DNA of 5,812 bases from Desulfobacteraceae bacterium (GTDB lineage Bacteria > Desulfobacterota > Desulfobacteria > Desulfobacterales > Desulfosarcinaceae). Below, in pieces: positions 5,049-5,812 of the stretch. The stretch lies in the NCBI GenBank assembly GCA_027031325.1, contig JALVRI010000224.1, positions 1 to 5,812 on the forward strand. Reading direction: 5' to 3'. The notes beneath the pieces were generated by a model. It had not been told where the DNA came from and ran no database searches. It was given only the letters and a program-made list of their open reading frames with translations. Made by a program: the position numbers and the translations under genes. Position 1 is the stretch's first letter, and the number at the start of each line of letters is the position of its first letter.

Positions 5049-5812
5049 TCAACCCGGCCACCCCGGACTACCTGCCCAACAAGGAGTTCATCATGCCCCA
5101 GGCACTGCTCTGTCTGGCGGCAGTGCTGGAAAGGGCCGCTTTCGAACCCGAGATTCTCGATCTCAACACTTTCCGTCCATGGGAAAACCCGCAATGGCCG
5201 GACAACTGGTGGCAAAGGCCCCTGATGGATAGTCTGGACGGCAACCTGCCCCTGATGGTGGGCATCGGATGCCTTTTTTCAGGCCAATTCAAGCCGGTCC
5301 GCCGGATTGCCAGTTTTATCAAAGCCCATCACCGACACCTTCCCATCGTCACCGGTGGAATGCACCCAACCGTGTTTGCCGGCCAGATCCTGAAAAACTG
5401 TCCTGAAATCGACTACGTGGTAATTGGAGAAGGGGAAGCCCAGGTGGTTCACCTGGCCCAGTGGCTGGCCTCCGGCCGCCGGCCGGCTCAAGTCGACGGC
5501 CTTGCCTGGCGCCGGGACGAAGGGATCATCCTGTACCCCAAGAAAAAATACATCAAAGACCTGGACAGCCTACCCCTGCCAGCCTATCACCTGGTGGATT
5601 TTCAAAAATACCGGCACGACACCAGCTGCTGGCACAATCCTTACAATCTTGATTTCCAGTTGAGCGTACCCTTGCTCTCCAGCCGTAGCTGTCCCAATCG
5701 CTGCAACTTCTGCTCCATGTACCAGGTCATGGGCAAGCGTTTCAGGCCCCGCAGTCCCAAAGCGGTAGTGGATGAAATCGAGCTGCTGTACCACCGGTAC
5801 GGCCAGGTCCAC
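5009..5812 (+). CDS. B12-binding-domain radical SAM protein, 3' truncated by window edge
   Basis: Start of a cobalamin-binding-domain radical SAM enzyme. The 268 visible codons have no stop and run off the right edge. Residues about 10-175 form the N-terminal B12-binding fold: the first strand VLLINP (11-16), then IVTGGMHPTVFAG (113-125) and IDYVVIGEGEAQ (134-145), the usual GG-x-H and GEGE signatures. A connecting stretch leads to SSRSCPNRCNFC (224-235), in which Cys228, Cys232 and Cys235 form the C-x3-C-x2-C motif that binds the 4Fe-4S cluster. The rest of the radical SAM barrel is outside the window. Such enzymes carry out methylations, ring changes and other difficult steps, so the reaction cannot be named. 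The ATG at 5009 overlaps the previous gene by 40 bases but has AGGAG 10 bases upstream and keeps the first strand. The next in-frame ATG, at 5093, would delete it. Confidence 0.88.
   Translation, partial: MQQHGSDTRRVLLINPATPDYLPNKEFIMPQALLCLAAVLERAAFEPEILDLNTFRPWENPQWPDNWWQRPLMDSLDGNLPLMVGIGCLFSGQFKPVRRIASFIKAHHRHLPIVTGGMHPTVFAGQILKNCPEIDYVVIGEGEAQVVHLAQWLASGRRPAQVDGLAWRRDEGIILYPKKKYIKDLDSLPLPAYHLVDFQKYRHDTSCWHNPYNLDFQLSVPLLSSRSCPNRCNFCSMYQVMGKRFRPRSPKAVVDEIELLYHRYGQVH

Overview
The window is a compact stretch of an all-plus-strand surface-carbohydrate operon, with five genes and almost no intergenic DNA (junctions of -26, +21, -8 and -40 bases). Nearly every base is coding, and no promoter, terminator, RNA gene, mobile element or CRISPR array is visible. 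The DNA is GC-rich by eye, codons mostly end in G/C, and the proteins look like those of Gram-negative bacteria, perhaps Desulfobacterota (former Deltaproteobacteria). That taxonomic guess rests on general resemblance only.

Bases 1-1960 hold a nonulosonic (sialic-type) acid module. The first gene enters from the left edge already in progress. It encodes a CMP-nonulosonate cytidylyltransferase fused to a C-terminal HAD phosphatase of the KdsC/KDN-9-phosphate phosphatase type. The second encodes a short NeuB-family synthase without the usual C-terminal SAF domain. The HAD domain carries the Glu/Arg/Lys triad described for KDN-9-phosphate phosphatase, and the NeuB motifs resemble the animal Neu5Ac-9-phosphate synthase. 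This suggests the phosphorylated route: hexose-6-P + PEP to nonulosonate-9-P, then dephosphorylation, then CMP activation.

Bases 1982-2851 encode a class I SAM-dependent methyltransferase with an N-terminal zinc-ribbon-like Cys cluster. Bases 2844-5048 encode a large protein with an N-terminal helical-repeat region, a DUF4214-like segment and a GT-B-type capsule-synthesis glycosyltransferase region carrying an HP motif. It is a candidate for using the CMP-sugar made upstream. Bases 5009-5812 are the first 268 codons of a B12-binding-domain radical SAM protein that runs off the right edge.

A coherent reading is that the first two genes make and activate a nonulosonate, the TPR/DUF4214/glycosyltransferase protein attaches it (or another sugar) to a surface glycan or protein, and the methyltransferase and radical SAM enzyme modify the glycan. 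Donor, acceptor and modification chemistry are inferred. Three small sequence features deserve attention: a G7 run where the first two genes overlap (losing one G would fuse them in frame), an A8 run just after the glycosyltransferase start, and a perfect GC hairpin just upstream of the radical SAM gene's ribosome binding site.
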